Assembly: GCF_001640025.1 (NCBI RefSeq)
Contig: NC_031672.1
Span: 4,774,001-4,838,000 of the forward strand
Source of the DNA: Sugiyamaella lignohabitans
Taxonomy: Eukaryota > Ascomycota > Dipodascomycetes > Dipodascales > Trichomonascaceae
Direction: 5' to 3'
DNA length: 64,000 nt
The translations under genes were made by a program, and so were the position numbers. The notes beneath the pieces are model-generated. The model saw only the letters and a program-made list of their open reading frames with translations, had not been told where the DNA came from and searched no databases. Positions 39,296-50,385 of the stretch are shown here, piece after piece. How positions within the stretch are numbered: the first letter of the stretch is position 1; each line of letters starts with the position of its first letter.

Positions 39296-41368
39296 CTACA
39301 TTCCACGGAAGACATTTTTACTCGCTCTTCTTCTATTGTCGTACCGTTGAGACTTGCGACCCTTATTTGAAGGATCTTCAAGAGCACCGTTTTCGGCTGT
39401 TTCGTCATCTTCCGTATTTCTAGATGATCTCTTAACAGGCTTCTTCTTTTGTGGAATAAACGAAATCTCCATCTCACCACGAGGTCCACGGCGTACTTCT
39501 GAGGTGGTTGCAGACTTTCGCTCTTGATCTGTTTCAAGCTGTTGAACTTGGTCACCAAATGCACGATTAGCACGTTGCTGAGACTCAGCACTCTGGCGAA
39601 TCACTTTCATTTCTGGGAGCGAGTTATTCAGCTGCTCTCTTGCTTGAAGCTTTTTATTTCTTCTCTCCTCTTGTTTTTGCTTTCTCATTTCGGCAATCTT
39701 GCGTTTCTGTGCTTGTTCACTATCCTCATCTTCCGATTCAGATTCAGATTCGTCTTCACTCTTGCCATTTTCTCTTTCTTGCTCTTCCTCTTCCGCGGCT
39801 GTTAATGCTCGAGGGGTGTCTCTTAGATTGCCATCAGCGCTGTTCGTAGTCTTCTTACCTGCCTGGCCACCATGCAATAATTTATATTCAAAACTCTCTT
39901 CGTCAATATGGAATTCTGGATCTTCGAAAATAGCTTTGAAACGGTCGTCAACCTCGCCTTCTCCCTGTTCAGCAATTTCTGACGCCAGCTTCTTGTTGAC
40001 CTTAACTTTGGCAGCAGCTGCAGCAGCTCCAGTGGTACGAATACGAGACTCTCTTTCTTGATCAATCTTCTTCTTAACTTCTCTTTCACGGTAGTCTCTG
40101 TAAGCAAATGGATCAGTGATAAGCTTAGCTTGTTCATACAGCCGTTGGTCAACAAAATAACCATGCATATAACTCTTGACAATATTACTGCCAATCAAGT
40201 GGCCCAAACTCAAAGCCGCCAACTCCTTACGAGTAACAAACTTATAGTTTTCATAGACACTAGTAGCAGGCTTCTCTTCAAGTTCTTCAGTAATGCTGTC
40301 AAGGAATGAACACCACTTGGGTGCCGGGCCAATAGCTGGAATATAATAAGTATGCATAGGAATTCCCTCATTGGCAAAGAAGAACATACCAGTATTGGGA
40401 ATATGGGCAACGTCATTAATGTCCACTGTAGGTTCCATACTTGTAAATGCTTCTCCTGTATTAGTATCCCAGATCTTGGCAATTCTCTTATCGGCAGTCA
40501 AAATCTTGTCGCTTACACTATCTGTGTCAATGTACTCAATGTTCTTGATAGGGAATCCGTATCCCTGATCCTTTATTAATGTACGTTGCGAAGACCGTAA
40601 ATCAAACAACAATGTATTACCTTCATAGTTACCGCAGGCAACTTTTAGTCCGTCGCGGTGGAATGCCAGTGCGGTAGCTCCACTTCCTAGACCAAATCCA
40701 CCACCACCAATATCTAATGAACCAACTCTATGTCTTGATCTGGGATCCCAAAACTCAACTGTACCATCTTCAATACCAAATCCTAAAAGTCCGTGACATG
40801 GGTTTCTTTCTAGACAGTTTACGCCATCAGCATCAACTTCAAAGGGGGCCAAGAACCTTCCCTGGTCAATGTTTAATCTGTATACCTCATTTCCAGAGGC
40901 TCCAATATATAAATCACAGGTATTAGTGTCATAACACATGGCTCGACCAAACTTTGGGATTCTTGATCTTGTATGAATACCACCTTGAGCATGGAATTCA
41001 ATGCTTCTATCGTTTTGTAAATGAATAGACTTGGTCCAGTCATCCGATATCATCAGAAAGTCGACATTTTCCGCATCAGTATGCCTGTCAAATTTTAATG
41101 ACAATTGTTCAAAATCATAAACATGAATCTGTGGTTTATAAGTACCGGTAGCCATACAGAACTGACCATCTCGTGATACCTTGATCTTATTTGAAGCCTC
41201 TTCAAATTGAAAGTCTTGAATCAGCTCCACTCTACTCGAATAGTCAGCATCTTCCTTCAGGGCTCTCTTCCGCTTCCGAGCAAGCCAGTCAGGAAGTGAC
41301 CGTGATGCATTGGTACCAGAGATTTGGTAAATGGGAATATTAGCTCCCGGAGTTGATTTAAGAACCAT
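39296..41368 (-). CDS. ENP2: Nucleolar WD40 protein, SSU processome (ENP2)
   Basis: Essential factor for 18S rRNA maturation in the nucleolus. ATG at 41368 (MVLKSTPGANIPIYQ) is chosen because it matches the Enp2 N-terminus; an in-frame ATG 33 bp upstream would add an unconserved 11 residues. The product is 690 residues. A seven-bladed WD40 core covers the first 400, including the highly conserved SRSLPDWLARKRKRALK, QFCMATGTYKPQIHVYDF and FDRHTDAENVDF segments. The NUC153-like DDRFKAIFEDPEFHIDEESFEYKLL follows. The C-terminus is an acidic then Lys/Arg-rich region ending RRRASKNVFRGM, also conserved. Confidence 0.95.
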   Translation of the reverse strand: MVLKSTPGANIPIYQISGTNASRSLPDWLARKRKRALKEDADYSSRVELIQDFQFEEASNKIKVSRDGQFCMATGTYKPQIHVYDFEQLSLKFDRHTDAENVDFLMISDDWTKSIHLQNDRSIEFHAQGGIHTRSRIPKFGRAMCYDTNTCDLYIGASGNEVYRLNIDQGRFLAPFEVDADGVNCLERNPCHGLLGFGIEDGTVEFWDPRSRHRVGSLDIGGGGFGLGSGATALAFHRDGLKVACGNYEGNTLLFDLRSSQRTLIKDQGYGFPIKNIEYIDTDSVSDKILTADKRIAKIWDTNTGEAFTSMEPTVDINDVAHIPNTGMFFFANEGIPMHTYYIPAIGPAPKWCSFLDSITEELEEKPATSVYENYKFVTRKELAALSLGHLIGSNIVKSYMHGYFVDQRLYEQAKLITDPFAYRDYREREVKKKIDQERESRIRTTGAAAAAAKVKVNKKLASEIAEQGEGEVDDRFKAIFEDPEFHIDEESFEYKLLHGGQAGKKTTNSADGNLRDTPRALTAAEEEEQERENGKSEDESESESEDEDSEQAQKRKIAEMRKQKQEERRNKKLQAREQLNNSLPEMKVIRQSAESQQRANRAFGDQVQQLETDQERKSATTSEVRRGPRGEMEISFIPQKKKPVKRSSRNTEDDETAENGALEDPSNKGRKSQRYDNRRRASKNVFRGM

Positions 41369-41576
41369 TTTGCCTTCAAACCTGGGTCTGTTTGATTCCA
41401 ACTTTTCTAACTCTTAATATGCGTTCAAAAAAAAATCACCACCCTAACCTTGATAAGAAATTTGTCGTACCCTAACATCTATCTTTTACAGATCCACAGA
41501 GACCCTGCTTCCTGACTGCATAGATTTCGCAGCAGACTGTGTGGGTTCGGAGGAGTGTTAAAATAAATACATTAAT

Positions 41577-43002
41577 TTACTGCCTAAACTTCCAATGATT
41601 TTCTGAAGCTACAATTATACGCACTCCCAGAAAGCAGATTGAGCCTACTACGAAAACTGCGCCGTTGTATAGGATTGCATCTCTGTAACTGGCGGTATCT
41701 ATCAGCAGCCCTTTGGGGACTAGAATACCGGCAATGGGAGAACCCAGAAAATTACCGAGTCCACGACTAAAATACATAAATCCGGTAATAGACTTGTAGT
41801 TCTGAATACCGAAAAGCTCTACCAAACAGGTCGGCAGAAGAGCAATTATGGGGCCAGAAAACACTCCATATAGCACAACAAACGCGAGGAACGTACCCTG
41901 TTGTGGGATTAACCAGAGTGCAAGCACAGATACAGTACTCATCACTCCACAGAATACCAGCATGTTTATTCTGCCCACTTTATCAGCAAAGAACCCCACA
42001 ACAACCTTAGAGATTGCATTAACGGCATTGTTAACTCCAATGAAATTTGCTCCCTGAGATGCTGAGAATCCCAGAGCCTGTGCATAGGCAGACATATAAA
42101 AGAGGGGAATCAGGTAGCCAGCAGCCTGGAGAAAGCCCCCAGAGATATGCAATACAAACTTCCAGCTCTTTGCTACCCTTAAATTTACTAATAAAGAGCT
42201 ATTATTGTTTCCGGCCATGACGAAGGTTGGATGCGGGACTACCATCCAGCTTGTTGGGAACGTACACGCAAAAGAAACCAGTCCTAGGATCCTTAATGCC
42301 CACTGCCAACCAACTGCTGTAATCAGGTATCGTGTAAAAGGTGCCATAGCCAAACCTCCTATACCTGTCAATGTTAGTTTAGCTTCTGGCAAAAATTTCG
42401 TACTTTGACATTGGCATGTACTTACCTGTCCCAGAGAATATTATTCCCATGGCAATACCTCGGTGTGTAGTGAAATAGGGTGGGCCATGAATCACAGGTT
42501 GCATATATAACATGCTAGAACCGATACCGAATAGCACACCTTGGGTCAAACTGAATTCCCATGTTGTCCGAGAAAACGACGCACATATGAGTCCTAACGA
42601 GAAAATTAACGAACCAATGCCCATTATTTGAGCAACAGAAAGATATTTTGCCAGTAAATTATTACAAATGGTCAGAGTATATGTCAAACATGTTGCAACT
42701 GAACCGATAATCGAGACAACAGCGACTGACTGCCCGTGGAGAGGACCCTCTGGACTTAAATAAAAGTCTTGAAACACACCAAATGTGAATGCAATTCCAA
42801 ACACCATGAAATTAGCTATGAATCCAGCTATCACTACTGAGTATTTGTTATATTTAGAGATTGGAGGTTCATATTCAGGAGACCCTTGACTCAATGCTTC
42901 GATTGGCCGGTCACCACCCGACTCAGCAACTGAAATCTGATGAAAAACAGAAGAACCTTGTGAGCTTCTAGACTGCAGTCGAATATCGCTATCTAACATC
43001 AT
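41577..43002 (-). CDS. MFS monocarboxylate-transporter-like permease (MCH family)
   Basis: Major-facilitator membrane transporter. Exons 43002-42426 and 42364-41577 around a 61-nt intron (donor GTAAGT, branch AACTAAC, acceptor TTGACAG), 454 residues. Reading through the intron gives a false stop. About 55 hydrophilic residues precede twelve hydrophobic segments, with a loop between the sixth and seventh (WMVVPHPTFVMAGNNNSS). The motif DKVGRINMLVF corresponds to the MFS loop 8-9 motif. The overall layout is that of fungal MCH (Mch2/Esb6-like) proteins, which in S. cerevisiae mostly do not transport monocarboxylates; the substrate is unknown. It is divergent from the fatty-alcohol oxidase pair. 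Confidence 0.85.
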
Positions 43003-44599
43003 TTTTCATAATAGTTTGTATAGTCAACCAATGCCTCTTCTGACCTATTTTATTAGTCGCATATAATTAGTCAGACGCTGATCAATGTGGAGAAGATATC
43101 TGAGATGTCGGATTTTCCCGGTGCATTTTAGCACAATCCGTCCCGTGTACCTAGTATCCGTTCAGTATCGGTCTGATATTCTTTATAATTTCACATTTGC
43201 GTTAATCTAACACAAGCCCAGATATCTAGATAGTTTAAACATGTCCCGGACCAATTATGATTTTTGGATATCACTCCAGCTCCTGTTTATGGGCAAGGGT
43301 TATGCTGGACCCTGCGTAGTGAACCTTATCAAGTCGATAAATAATCTCCTGAGGGATGTAAACGCGGGTCATATCTGAGTAGCATAACTGGACGAAGATG
43401 CTTAGTGCTCGCCGGTATGTTAATATACCTTGTTCTTGGAATTCGCTTACATACTCTGTGTTTTGAATATAACTCGCATGACTGATAACTAATGTTCATA
43501 TAATCATTCAAGACGACTTATTCAACACACCAATATATCCGCTACTCTTAGTTTGGTTGGACTAAACTAGAAGATGTAGAAGCTAAAGTTCTAATACCAG
43601 CCAAATCGTCGAATCAATCTCAAAAGGAACACTTTTGTTACAGCCATGAAACGAAGCAGACGCTCTAAAAAGTGGTGCCATTTTTTTTCAAATAAGCTTT
43701 TCTTACATATGTCGGATTCCTCGAGTCTCCTGAATGACATGTGAAAAGTGTGACCGTTGATTTGAGATGAGGTGAGGTCCGTGGAATAGTCCCCGCTCTG
43801 CAACTTACCTTTCCCCACATTTCAAAGTCCCAATTGCTAACGTTGGGGTAAGAAGGTCTAAGCAATGGATTAAATATCGTCCGGTCCGCGATGATCAAGC
43901 TCAGATGTCAGATTCCCCACTTCTGCCTCGGCATTGAGCATACATGTCATGCATATCGATCCCCACACCCGTCCTTGCCACAAAATATAAAATCACCTCT
44001 CGATCCAAGTTGAAACAAAGTAGAGCGTCCATTCTTATAACGTGTCGTGTTTCGAATAACCTCATCTATCATATTCAATTATATTAACTAGCAGGAGAAT
44101 CAGTGATCTCGTAGCCAATAGCAAAGTAGCTTTTAAAGGCACATTACAGTAAGTATGGTACTTCTTATCATCAGGAGATTACTCTTATTGCGGGGTACTT
44201 TATAGGGGTAGAATTGCAGTCCTAATAACAGCAAAATGGGTCTATATCAGTGACCAGACGCAAATAAAATGCATTGCAGAGATGCGCCAAATCAGAGCCA
44301 GATGAAGAATTCCAAAACTAACTAGCCGCAGATTTAAACTCCACTATTTCTAATATCGCCAGAGCCAAGGAGCTAAACTTAGTGCATTATTCGGAGCGGT
44401 TTGATCCCGAGACTGTTGTTACTCATTTGTGGAGTACATTATCTTTTGCCCCACATTTTCAATCCTCACCCAAACCGTCCTAGCTCGCCTGATCTGCTCC
44501 ATAAACAGTTTGTCAGCGTCCGTCCCCTCAGTAGCCTCACAGTTCAGGCCACAATCGCGCTAATAACCCAACCCCTCACACTAGCGGAATTTATTTAAA
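43003..44599. promoter_or_regulatory. Divergent promoter, MCH permease / fatty-alcohol oxidase 1
   Basis: 1.6 kb without a gene. Possible 5'-UTR intron of the oxidase gene from the GTAAGTAT at 44151 to an acceptor near 44331 preceded by AACTAAC. AT-rich. Nothing else is recognised. Confidence 0.4.
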
Positions 44600-46825
44600 A
44601 TGACTGGCATCAAGACACTTGTATTCTCGAGTCAATCTTTAGACTCGAGATCCATAGACAAAGCCATGTCTGATGCCCAGGCTATTGCTATGTCTTTGAC
44701 TGCTGGTACAGTCACTGATAACTCAGATCCTTTAGAAAGATTTACTGAGCAAGATTTCAAGACGCTTCTGGCCATTGCTGATGCTTTTGTTCCACCAGTT
44801 GATCCACAGGCTTTGAAGCCTTATGTCGCCAAAAATGCCTATGCTCCTACAGATTCTGAACTCGAAGAGTTTGCTCGGTTATCACCTTCAGGAATCAGAG
44901 AGGCTTTTTTCAATTGCATCAGAAAAACTTTGATAAAGGTTCCTGCCGAGAATCGAAGACAGTTGATTTTGGTTGTGAAGCTCTTGTCTCATAGATCTAC
45001 GGCACTGTTATTGACAAAGTCAAGCTCATTATTATCAGAGATGTCGTTGGAAGATCGTGAGCAGGTGTTACTATCCTGGTCTCAATCAAGATTGGCGAAT
45101 ATCAGAAAACTTCATAGATCTCTTTTTGATATGAGTACTGCCACCTTCACAAGAAGTACCAACTTGAGTTATAAAGCGTTTGGCCATCCATATACCGAAC
45201 CTCGTTTGAATGATCCTGACGTCAGTACTAAGGAGATTTTCAAGCACAGCATTCTTGATCTTGGTGAATATGCTACTTCGACTGAAATTTCAGTTGATGT
45301 TGTCATTATTGGATCTGGATCTGGTGGTGGTGTTGCGGCCAATCGGTTAGCACATCAAGGCTACTCAGTGCTGGTACTTGAAAAAGGTACATACTATCAT
45401 GAAACAGAATTCAATTTTAATGAGGATGACGGTCATGCTAATCTGTATGAGCAAGGGGGTGCACTTATCACTGACGATGGTTCAATGTTGGTTCTTTCTG
45501 GTGCTACACTCGGAGGTGGATCTACTGTGAACTGGTCAGCCAGTTTAAGAACTGCCGATGTTGTTCGCAAGGAATGGGTTGAAAAGGGCGTTGAATGGTA
45601 TGGAACTTCTGTTTACGACGAGGCTATGGACTATGTTATGGAAAAGATGGGTTGTCATACAAACAATTTAGAACACTCCTTTTCTAACCAATTAATTCTT
45701 GACGGCGCTGCCAAATTAGGATATTCTGCCAAGGAAATTGACCAAAACACAGGTGGTGCTGCTCACAAGTGTGGATTCTGTTCTTTTGGTTGTAGATTTG
45801 GAGAAAAGCAGGGCAGTGTTGTTTGCTGGCTTCGTGACGCAGCTCAACATGGCAACTGTAAGATCATTGATAAAACTGATGTTATCAAAATTGTACACAC
45901 GGGAAAGAAAGCTACTGGAGTCGAGGCCGTGGTACATAAACATGGTAGGGATATTTCACTATTTGTTAAGGCCAAGAAAGTTGTTGTTTCAGGAGGTTCA
46001 TTACAAACACCTGGTGTTTTGCTACGTTCTGGTTTTAAGAATAAGACTATTGGCCACGGTTTGAAATTGCACCCAGTGACTGTAGTTTTCGGTGACTTCC
46101 CAGAGGTAGAACAAAATCCTTTTGAAAAGCCAATTATGACAGCTGTTTGCACTGAGGTTGACAATTTAGATGGTAAGGGTCATGGTCCTAAAATCGAGTC
46201 GGTGTTACACCAGCCGCTCCTAGAGGCCCATTTCTTACCTTGGAAGAGTGGGAAGCAGTATCGTCAAGAGCAAATTCGCTATAATCACACATCTGCCTTA
46301 TTGGTTATTACAAGAGACAAGGGAAGTGGTCGAGTATATTATACAAAGGACGATCCACTTAGACCCAGACTGGATTACCTTTCTGACAAATATGATAGTT
46401 GGGCGTTGATGCAAGGTGTACTAGCTAGTGCTGATTTATTGTATATTCAAGGTGCCGCGAGAATTCTCAGCCCATTACCACTTTTCCCCATTTTTGTGCC
46501 TAGTGTTGAGCCGGAATCTAGAAATATCAATGATTCGGACTATCAGAGATGGCGTTCCAAACTTAGTAAGCATAGCATTGAACCAGTGAGAGTTCCTATG
46601 GGCAGTGCCCACCAAATGGCTTCTTGTAGCCTGGGAGGCAAACCAGACAGCTCCGTGGCGAACCCCCGCGGACAATTGTGGGAATGCGATAATGTGTACA
46701 TCGCTGATGCTAGTGCTCTCCCTACTGCAAGCGGTGTTAACCCCATGATTTCGACTATGGCTACTGCTCATGTGGTTGCTGGACATATCATACAAGATTT
46801 AAGATCTGCAGACAGCAGACTTTAG
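44600..46825 (+). CDS. FAO1: Long-chain fatty-alcohol oxidase, GMC family (copy 1)
   Basis: Oxidises long-chain fatty alcohols to aldehydes with release of H2O2, in alkane/fatty-acid metabolism; peroxisomal or ER membrane-associated in alkane yeasts. Single exon of 741 residues, typical for the family. Residues 50-220 form the conserved N-terminal helical region. The FAD-binding Rossmann motif VVIIGSGSGGGVAANRLA lies at about residue 235. The family motif LSGATLGGGSTVNWSASLR, then HKCGFCSFGCRFGEKQG and the C-terminal GMC signature DNVYIADASALPTASGVNPM with its catalytic His region are intact. The C-terminus ends ...SRL, a PTS1-type tripeptide. An internal ATG (MSDAQAIAMS) 24 codons in is an alternative start. 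A tandem paralogue follows. Confidence 0.93.
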   Translation: MTGIKTLVFSSQSLDSRSIDKAMSDAQAIAMSLTAGTVTDNSDPLERFTEQDFKTLLAIADAFVPPVDPQALKPYVAKNAYAPTDSELEEFARLSPSGIREAFFNCIRKTLIKVPAENRRQLILVVKLLSHRSTALLLTKSSSLLSEMSLEDREQVLLSWSQSRLANIRKLHRSLFDMSTATFTRSTNLSYKAFGHPYTEPRLNDPDVSTKEIFKHSILDLGEYATSTEISVDVVIIGSGSGGGVAANRLAHQGYSVLVLEKGTYYHETEFNFNEDDGHANLYEQGGALITDDGSMLVLSGATLGGGSTVNWSASLRTADVVRKEWVEKGVEWYGTSVYDEAMDYVMEKMGCHTNNLEHSFSNQLILDGAAKLGYSAKEIDQNTGGAAHKCGFCSFGCRFGEKQGSVVCWLRDAAQHGNCKIIDKTDVIKIVHTGKKATGVEAVVHKHGRDISLFVKAKKVVVSGGSLQTPGVLLRSGFKNKTIGHGLKLHPVTVVFGDFPEVEQNPFEKPIMTAVCTEVDNLDGKGHGPKIESVLHQPLLEAHFLPWKSGKQYRQEQIRYNHTSALLVITRDKGSGRVYYTKDDPLRPRLDYLSDKYDSWALMQGVLASADLLYIQGAARILSPLPLFPIFVPSVEPESRNINDSDYQRWRSKLSKHSIEPVRVPMGSAHQMASCSLGGKPDSSVANPRGQLWECDNVYIADASALPTASGVNPMISTMATAHVVAGHIIQDLRSADSRL

Positions 46826-47142
46826 TTTATATCTATTACTAATTATCTATATTGACTCTTTTTTATTTCGTCCGTTAGTATATACATCCGCAAATTCGAA
46901 GGATTTACGAGTGTGTTTTTTGCGCGAACCATGAAGTCCACGGAGTTAACCACTCTGAACTAACCAGAAGGGGCTAGTATGTTAAATATGCCCAGGATAG
47001 CTTATCAATGGAATCAGGGGTAGATTTCAATTATCAAACCATATTGTACTACTATGTGATCCCTCACAAGAAAAAAAATGAATATATATGAGCTAGATGA
47101 AGGGGTTTCCTAGAGTAACTGTTCTGAAATCAAGTCTAAGAA
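46826..47142. promoter_or_regulatory. Spacer between tandem fatty-alcohol oxidases
   Basis: 317 bp holding the 3' end of the first copy and the promoter of the second. No motif is assigned. Confidence 0.45.
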
Positions 47143-49281
47143 ATGCAGATACTCCCAGACCCAACCTACGCGATGACTATAGTATCCACTAAACTCGACA
47201 CAATTATCTCAGGAATAAGCCAAGAGGCTTGGGGGGTATTTTTTGCCATTGCAGATACGTTTATTCCCTCAACTGATATCAAGGTGCTTGAACTCCACGT
47301 TTCCAAAAACGCATATTCTGCCTCGCCTGAAGAGCTCGCTGAATTCGCAGCTCTGAGCCCATCTAAAATGGGCGACACTTTTCTCTCCAGTCTCAAACTT
47401 ACACTTCATCAGGCCCCTCCTGATCAGGTATCCAAGCTCAAGTTGATCCTGGAATTGCTTTCTCACAGAAGCACAGCTTTGTTCTTAACGCGTTCGACTT
47501 CTCTCCTCACTGAGATGTCTGTCTCTCAGAGAGAGGATGTCCTTCGGTCATGGTATCAGTCTAATATCACACCCCTCCAGGGGCTATTCAGGACTCTATA
47601 CATCTTGACTTATACCACTTTTCTTCGAGTGAATCCTCTTGGCTACAGAGCTATGGGTCACCCTGAGTTTGATCCCCATCGCTTTGACTTGACACGCACA
47701 AACAAAAGCTCTTTTACTCATGAAATTTTGGACATCGGCCGCTACGCAGCGACCGCAGAAATAAAAGTAGATGTAGTAATTGTTGGCTCAGGTTCAGGTG
47801 GCGGTGTCGTTGCACGATCTCTTGCCAAGAACAAAAACATCTCTATTCTTGTTATTGAAAAGGGGGCTTACTACAAGCCTGATGAATTGAATCTGAACGA
47901 GGATCAGGGATACAAACTGTATGAAAAAGCTGGAACTCTTACTTCTGATGATGGTAGTATGTCAATCTTAGCTGGTAGCACACTGGGTGGTGGATCAACT
48001 ATCAATTGGTCTGCTAGTATCAGGACGCCTGATGCTGTACGAGATGAGTGGTCAAAATCAGTACCCTGGTATGGGCAATCTATATATGACGATGCAATGA
48101 AATACGTCATGGACGAAATGGGCTGTAGTGCCGAGCACATGGAACACTCGTTTTCGAACAACGTCATTGTTTCGGGAAGTGCCAAGCTAGGATACAATTT
48201 TGATTTGGTGGAGCAAAATACCGCAGGGAAGTTGCACAAATGTGGGTTCTGTTCGTATGGTTGTAAATTCGCCGAGAAACAGGGAGCAGTGGTCAACTGG
48301 TTACGAAAGGCAGTTGAAGAGGGAAATACCAGAATCCTTACTGATACAGATGTTATCCGGATAATCACGAATGGGACAGAGGCTACTGGAGTGGAAGCAA
48401 TTGTTCATCAGCACAACAAGAAGATTCCTTTGAAAGTTACTGCCAAGAAAGTGGTAGTTGCAGGTGGATCTCTACAAACACCGGGCTTACTCCTTCGATC
48501 TGGATTCAAAAACAAGAATATAGGACGAAATCTTACAATGCATCCACTAACAGTAATGTTTGGCCATTTCCCTGACAAAGAGATAAATGCTTTTGAAGAC
48601 TCTATTTTGACCGCCGTAGGCACCGAGAAGGAAGATATCGATGGCCGAGGTCACGGCGTTAGAATTGAGGCTATGATACATCAGCCTATACACACCATGG
48701 GCTTCTATCCATGGCGAAATGGCCAAGAGTGGCGTAAGCTTCAGGCCCAGTACAATCATCTATCAGCCTTGATGGCAGTCCAAAGAGACATAGGAAGTGG
48801 ACGTGTGTATTACAAGCCTAATTCACCTTTTATACCGCGAGTTGATTATATTGTTGGAAAAGCTGATTCAGCTGCAATTCTTGAGGGTATTTGTTTAGCA
48901 TCTGACTTGCTTTATATTGAAGGTGCACAAGACATTATAGCAGGCGGGCCATCGATCCCCACGTTTACGTCCACAACTCCTGTCGAGAAACGAAGCCTTA
49001 CTGACCCTGACTTTGCTGAATGGAAGGAGAAATTGAAAAGTACACCACTGGAGCCTCTTCGTAATCATTTTGCATCTGGTCACCAGATGTCTACTGCTAG
49101 ATTAGGTAAAGACCCAAAAAGCTCTGTTGCAAATGAACGTGGTCAGCTTTGGGAATGTGATAACGTTTACATTGCGGATGCTAGCGGAATGCCATCAGCT
49201 AGTGGTGCCAACCCAATGGTTTCGGTCATGGCCACTGCTCAAGTAATCAGCGAGTATATCAGGGAGGATTTGAAATTGTAA
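47143..49281 (+). CDS. Long-chain fatty-alcohol oxidase, GMC family (copy 2)
   Basis: Tandem paralogue of the gene at 44600, 712 residues in one exon. It shares the same order of motifs: IVGSGSGGGVVARSLA (about residue 213), LAGSTLGGGSTINWSASIR, HKCGFCSYGCKFAEKQG, and DNVYIADASGMPSASGANPM near the end. It lacks about 20 residues at the N-terminus relative to copy 1 and ends ...EDLKL, not a canonical PTS1. The two proteins are clearly diverged, so the duplication is old rather than recent. It converges on AYR1. Different substrate chain length or location from copy 1 is possible but is only inferred. Confidence 0.92.
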   Translation: MQILPDPTYAMTIVSTKLDTIISGISQEAWGVFFAIADTFIPSTDIKVLELHVSKNAYSASPEELAEFAALSPSKMGDTFLSSLKLTLHQAPPDQVSKLKLILELLSHRSTALFLTRSTSLLTEMSVSQREDVLRSWYQSNITPLQGLFRTLYILTYTTFLRVNPLGYRAMGHPEFDPHRFDLTRTNKSSFTHEILDIGRYAATAEIKVDVVIVGSGSGGGVVARSLAKNKNISILVIEKGAYYKPDELNLNEDQGYKLYEKAGTLTSDDGSMSILAGSTLGGGSTINWSASIRTPDAVRDEWSKSVPWYGQSIYDDAMKYVMDEMGCSAEHMEHSFSNNVIVSGSAKLGYNFDLVEQNTAGKLHKCGFCSYGCKFAEKQGAVVNWLRKAVEEGNTRILTDTDVIRIITNGTEATGVEAIVHQHNKKIPLKVTAKKVVVAGGSLQTPGLLLRSGFKNKNIGRNLTMHPLTVMFGHFPDKEINAFEDSILTAVGTEKEDIDGRGHGVRIEAMIHQPIHTMGFYPWRNGQEWRKLQAQYNHLSALMAVQRDIGSGRVYYKPNSPFIPRVDYIVGKADSAAILEGICLASDLLYIEGAQDIIAGGPSIPTFTSTTPVEKRSLTDPDFAEWKEKLKSTPLEPLRNHFASGHQMSTARLGKDPKSSVANERGQLWECDNVYIADASGMPSASGANPMVSVMATAQVISEYIREDLKL

Positions 49282-49431
49282 TTAGATTTTGACTTGTAGT
49301 AGCTGTTAAACAGTCCATTTAGCTGTGGGAGTGAGATACTACAGCGCTTGAGTTAGAGTCCTTGTCGCTAGAGCTTATCAAATATTATTCCCGTCTTCTT
49401 ATATACTTAATTTCAGATATTTACTCTTCGT

Positions 49432-50385
49432 TTAAATATTCTTTTTCGAATACCTGGCACGGACTTTGGCATAAAACTCATACAAACCAAACTTTCTTGA
49501 AAGGACAAAAATAATAAACCAACGTGGCATATAAGAGTTAAAGAACCTAAGTAGGGTTACATAAGAACCCTCCCACAGTTGCTCAGGAGCTACTGGTTTG
49601 TTGATAGCGCGGAATACTCTTTTAGCATACTCATCTGATGACATTGGCTGGTTGTTTCTAGCCATTCTTCTTCGATCTTGAATACCCTCCTCAGCATCAA
49701 TATAAAGAGAACCCTCGGGAATATCTCTGTCATCAGAGATATTAGTATGCACACCACCAGTTACAATTGTAACCACATCAACATCGAAGGGTTTCAATTC
49801 AAGACGAAGAACGGAGGAATACTGGTGAAGTGCAGCTTTGGTGGCTCCATAGTAAGCACCCCATGGGAAAGGAAATATACCGGCTACAGAACCAATTTGA
49901 ATGATCTTACCTTTGGAAGCAATCAAAATCTGACTGAAAGCATTGGTCATTCTGACAACACCGTGGAAATTAACATCGAAAACTTGTTGAACCATCTCAA
50001 TAGAAGCATCAATCGCTGGCATTGTACATGGCTGGCCAGCGTTATTAATCAAATAATCCAATCTTCCTCCAGTCTCTTTGATGATCAACTCCTTTGCATT
50101 GTTGACTGACTCTTGATCTGTGACATCAAGCCGAAAGGTGTTCACACCAAGCGCCTTCAAATCATCCATAGCCGACAATCTACGGGCACCGGCGTAGACG
50201 ATAAATCCTGTTCATAGTTAGAAATGCTATCAAGAACCCGTACTACCTGGCATAATAGCCTAAGTAGTTCTATCAGTTACACTTGACATACCATGAGCTT
50301 GAAATTCCCTGGCCAAAGAATTTCCAATTCCGGATGAGCAGCCTGTAATAAGAGCAATCTTTTTAGAACTTTGAACTTCAGACAT
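49432..50385 (-). CDS. AYR1: 1-acyldihydroxyacetone-phosphate reductase (SDR family)
   Basis: NADPH-dependent reductase of 1-acyl-DHAP (phosphatidate synthesis) in ER and lipid droplets. Exons 50385-50292 and 50207-49432 flank an 84-nt intron (donor GTATGT, branch TCTAAC, acceptor GAACAG), 289 residues. Exon 1 supplies the Rossmann motif ALITGCSSGIGNSLAREF; splicing continues AHGFIVYAGARRLSAMDDL. DYLINNAG, GKIIQIGSVAG and YYGATKAAL contain the SDR Asn, Ser, Tyr and Lys. The hydrophobic C-terminus (FFNSYMPRWFIIFVLSRKFGL) fits membrane or droplet binding. A close relative, the sorbitol/TSC10-type SDR, is less likely. Confidence 0.9.
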
